Position numbers and translations under genes: made by a program. The notes beneath the pieces are model-generated. The model saw only the letters and a list, made by a program, of their open reading frames with translations. It was not told where the DNA came from and did no database searches. Shown here piece after piece: positions 62,741 through 64,000 of a stretch of DNA of 64,000 nt. Origin of the DNA: Maritimibacter sp. (GTDB lineage: Bacteria; Pseudomonadota; Alphaproteobacteria; Rhodobacterales; Rhodobacteraceae); contig JAABTN010000008.1 of assembly GCA_011389895.1 (NCBI GenBank), positions 41,719 through 105,718 of the forward strand. The letters run 5' to 3'. Position 1 is the first letter of the stretch. Each line of letters begins with the position of its first letter.

Positions 62741-64000
62741 ATGACCGACCTCGCCACCCGCGTCTATAATCACCAGTGGAAGATCGACCCGATTGTCCGC
62801 TCGCTCATCGACACCGATTTCTACAAGCTCCTGATGTGCCAATCGGTCCATCGCAACCACCCGACGACCCATGTCACCTTTTCGCTGATCAACCGGTCCA
62901 CCGAGGTGCCCCTTGCCCGGCTTATCGACGAGGGTGAACTGCGTGAACAGCTTGACCACATCCGCACGCTCACCCTGTCGCGCGGGGAAAGCACATGGAT
63001 GCGCGGCAACGTGTTCTATGGCAAGCGCGCCATGTTCACCGCGCAGTTCATGGAATGGTTCGAGGGCCTGCGCCTGCCGCCCTATCACCTTGAGCGCGTG
63101 GGGGACCAATACGAGCTGACCTTCGAAGGCGCCTGGCCCGAGGTGATGCTTTGGGAAATTCCCGCCCTCGCCGTGCTCATGGAGCTACGGTCGCGGGCCA
63201 CCTTGCGCGACATGGGGCGTTTCGAGCTCGAGGTGCTTTATGCCCGCGCGATGACCCGCGTCTGGGACAAGGCGCTTGAGTTGCGCCGCCTTCCCGGCCT
63301 GAAGCTCGCCGATTTCGGCACGCGGCGGCGTCATGGCTACCTCTGGCAGGATTGGTGCGTGCAGGCGATGTACGAAGGTTTGGGCGAGGCCTTCGTGGGC
63401 ACGTCGAATTGCCTGATCGCCAAGAACCGCGACCTGCCCGCCATCGGGACCAACGCGCATGAGTTGCCGATGATCTATGCCGCGCTGGCCGAGACGGACG
63501 AGGCATTGCGCCGCGCCCCCTATGACGTGCTTGCCGATTGGCAGGAGGAGCATGCGGGCAACCTGCGCATCATCCTGCCCGACACCTTCGGGACCGAGGG
63601 GTTTCTGGACAATGCCCCCGACTGGCTCGCCGGCTGGACCGGCATCCGGGTCGATTCGGGTGACCCGGTGGAAGGGGCCGAGGCCGCGATCCGGTGGTGG
63701 CAGGCGCGCGGCGAAGACCCGCGCGAGAAGATGGTGATCTTTAGCGACGGGTTGGACGTGGACGAGATCACGCGGCTGCACGGGCTGTTTGCCGACCGGG
63801 TGCGGGTGAGCTTCGGCTGGGGCACGCTGCTGACCAATGACTTTCGCGGGCTGGTGGCGGAGGACGCGCTGGCGCCGTTTTCATTGGTGTGCAAGGCCGT
63901 GGCGGCAGAGGGGCGGCCGACGGTGAAGCTGTCGGACAACCCGGCGAAGGCGATGGGGCCTTCGGGCGAGGTCGAGCGGTATCAGCGGGTGTTCGGGGTT
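62741..64000 (+). CDS. pncB: Nicotinate phosphoribosyltransferase (3' end outside window)
   Basis: The first 420 codons are open to the window edge, so the end is not seen. PncB makes nicotinate mononucleotide in NAD salvage. The start DFYKLLMCQSVHRNHP (about 26-41), RRRHGYLWQDWCVQAM (about 188-203, with a conserved His), GTSNCLIAK, and VDSGDPVEGAE / FSDGLDVDEI sites (about 304 and 332) are typical. GGAGG precedes the ATG. It is divergent from the MDR gene. Confidence 0.95.
   Translation, partial: MTDLATRVYNHQWKIDPIVRSLIDTDFYKLLMCQSVHRNHPTTHVTFSLINRSTEVPLARLIDEGELREQLDHIRTLTLSRGESTWMRGNVFYGKRAMFTAQFMEWFEGLRLPPYHLERVGDQYELTFEGAWPEVMLWEIPALAVLMELRSRATLRDMGRFELEVLYARAMTRVWDKALELRRLPGLKLADFGTRRRHGYLWQDWCVQAMYEGLGEAFVGTSNCLIAKNRDLPAIGTNAHELPMIYAALAETDEALRRAPYDVLADWQEEHAGNLRIILPDTFGTEGFLDNAPDWLAGWTGIRVDSGDPVEGAEAAIRWWQARGEDPREKMVIFSDGLDVDEITRLHGLFADRVRVSFGWGTLLTNDFRGLVAEDALAPFSLVCKAVAAEGRPTVKLSDNPAKAMGPSGEVERYQRVFGV

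Noticed and set aside
1..64000. A new defence, secretion or biosynthetic island
   Set aside because: I looked for recombinases, restriction or toxin-antitoxin genes, large synthases and sharp composition breaks. None was found; nearly all genes are core functions of Rhodobacterales.

Overview
The window reads as ordinary core chromosome of an alphaproteobacterium of the Rhodobacterales, most likely the roseobacter group. GC is high (about 60-65% by eye) and genes are tightly packed. Marker arrangements for that clade are: pckA divergent from chvI-chvG followed by hprK, rapZ, a mannose-type EIIA and HPr; fliC followed by flaF and flbT; a DUF1217 gene in the flagellar block; a DinB with an N-terminal zinc-ribbon-like extension; and a probable methylsuccinyl-CoA dehydrogenase of the ethylmalonyl-CoA pathway. 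I see no phage, insertion sequence, CRISPR array, rRNA operon or replication origin. One tRNA gene (Val-GAC) is present.

Layout. 1-3.5 kb: RTX-repeat protein, DUF5665, rpsO, cytochrome b561/YceI pair. 3.7-10.4 kb: pnp, a metallophosphatase, serA, serC, mobA. 10.5-15.7 kb: azlCD, rpmJ, tRNA-Val, N-formylglutamate amidohydrolase, dinB, Pr6Pr, recO. 15.8-19.7 kb: a TetR regulator, a probable mcd, a TauE-type permease, DUF3859. 19.7-27.2 kb: pckA, ChvI/ChvG and the regulatory PTS branch, then an acyltransferase. 27.3-32.9 kb: 3-hydroxybutyryl-CoA dehydrogenase, DUF6473, etfBA, smpB, GNAT, dapA. 33-38 kb: lytic transglycosylase, a DMT exporter, mnmD, a DAO-type oxidoreductase, tag. 38-42.5 kb: EAL protein, phaA, phaB, a second DMT exporter, a DUF465-type small protein. 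42.6-50 kb: a methyltransferase, DUF2007, polyprenyl diphosphate synthase, ispE, a TPR protein, ETF-QO, PAP2. 50-54.6 kb: greA, an unknown membrane protein, rlmN, an IalB-family protein, serB. 54.6-61.3 kb: flagellar block (flgD, fliK, rod-binding protein, FlgN-like, fliC, flaF, flbT, DUF1217). 61.8-64 kb: a quinone-oxidoreductase-type MDR protein and pncB, which runs off the right edge.

How the genes work together. An acetyl-CoA and acyl-CoA theme recurs: mcd, etfBA, ETF-QO, hbd, phaA and phaB. Dehydrogenase electrons would pass to ETF, then ETF-QO, then quinone, while PhaA, PhaB and Hbd handle C4-CoA intermediates. Four promoters tied to this theme (tetR, mcd, etfB, phaA) each carry a CTGC-centred palindrome or near-palindrome between plausible -35 and -10 boxes. 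This resembles the published PhaR target CTGC-N3/4-GCAG. I consider this shared operator layout the best lead in the window. Other leads are an mnmC-like activity split into two head-to-head genes, a GNAT gene with no ordinary start codon overlapping the dapA stop, and a distinct operator-like array at the phaB promoter. I found no convincing new defence, mobile or biosynthetic system. Start codons were chosen from Shine-Dalgarno spacing and family N-termini, and alternatives are given where real doubt remains.
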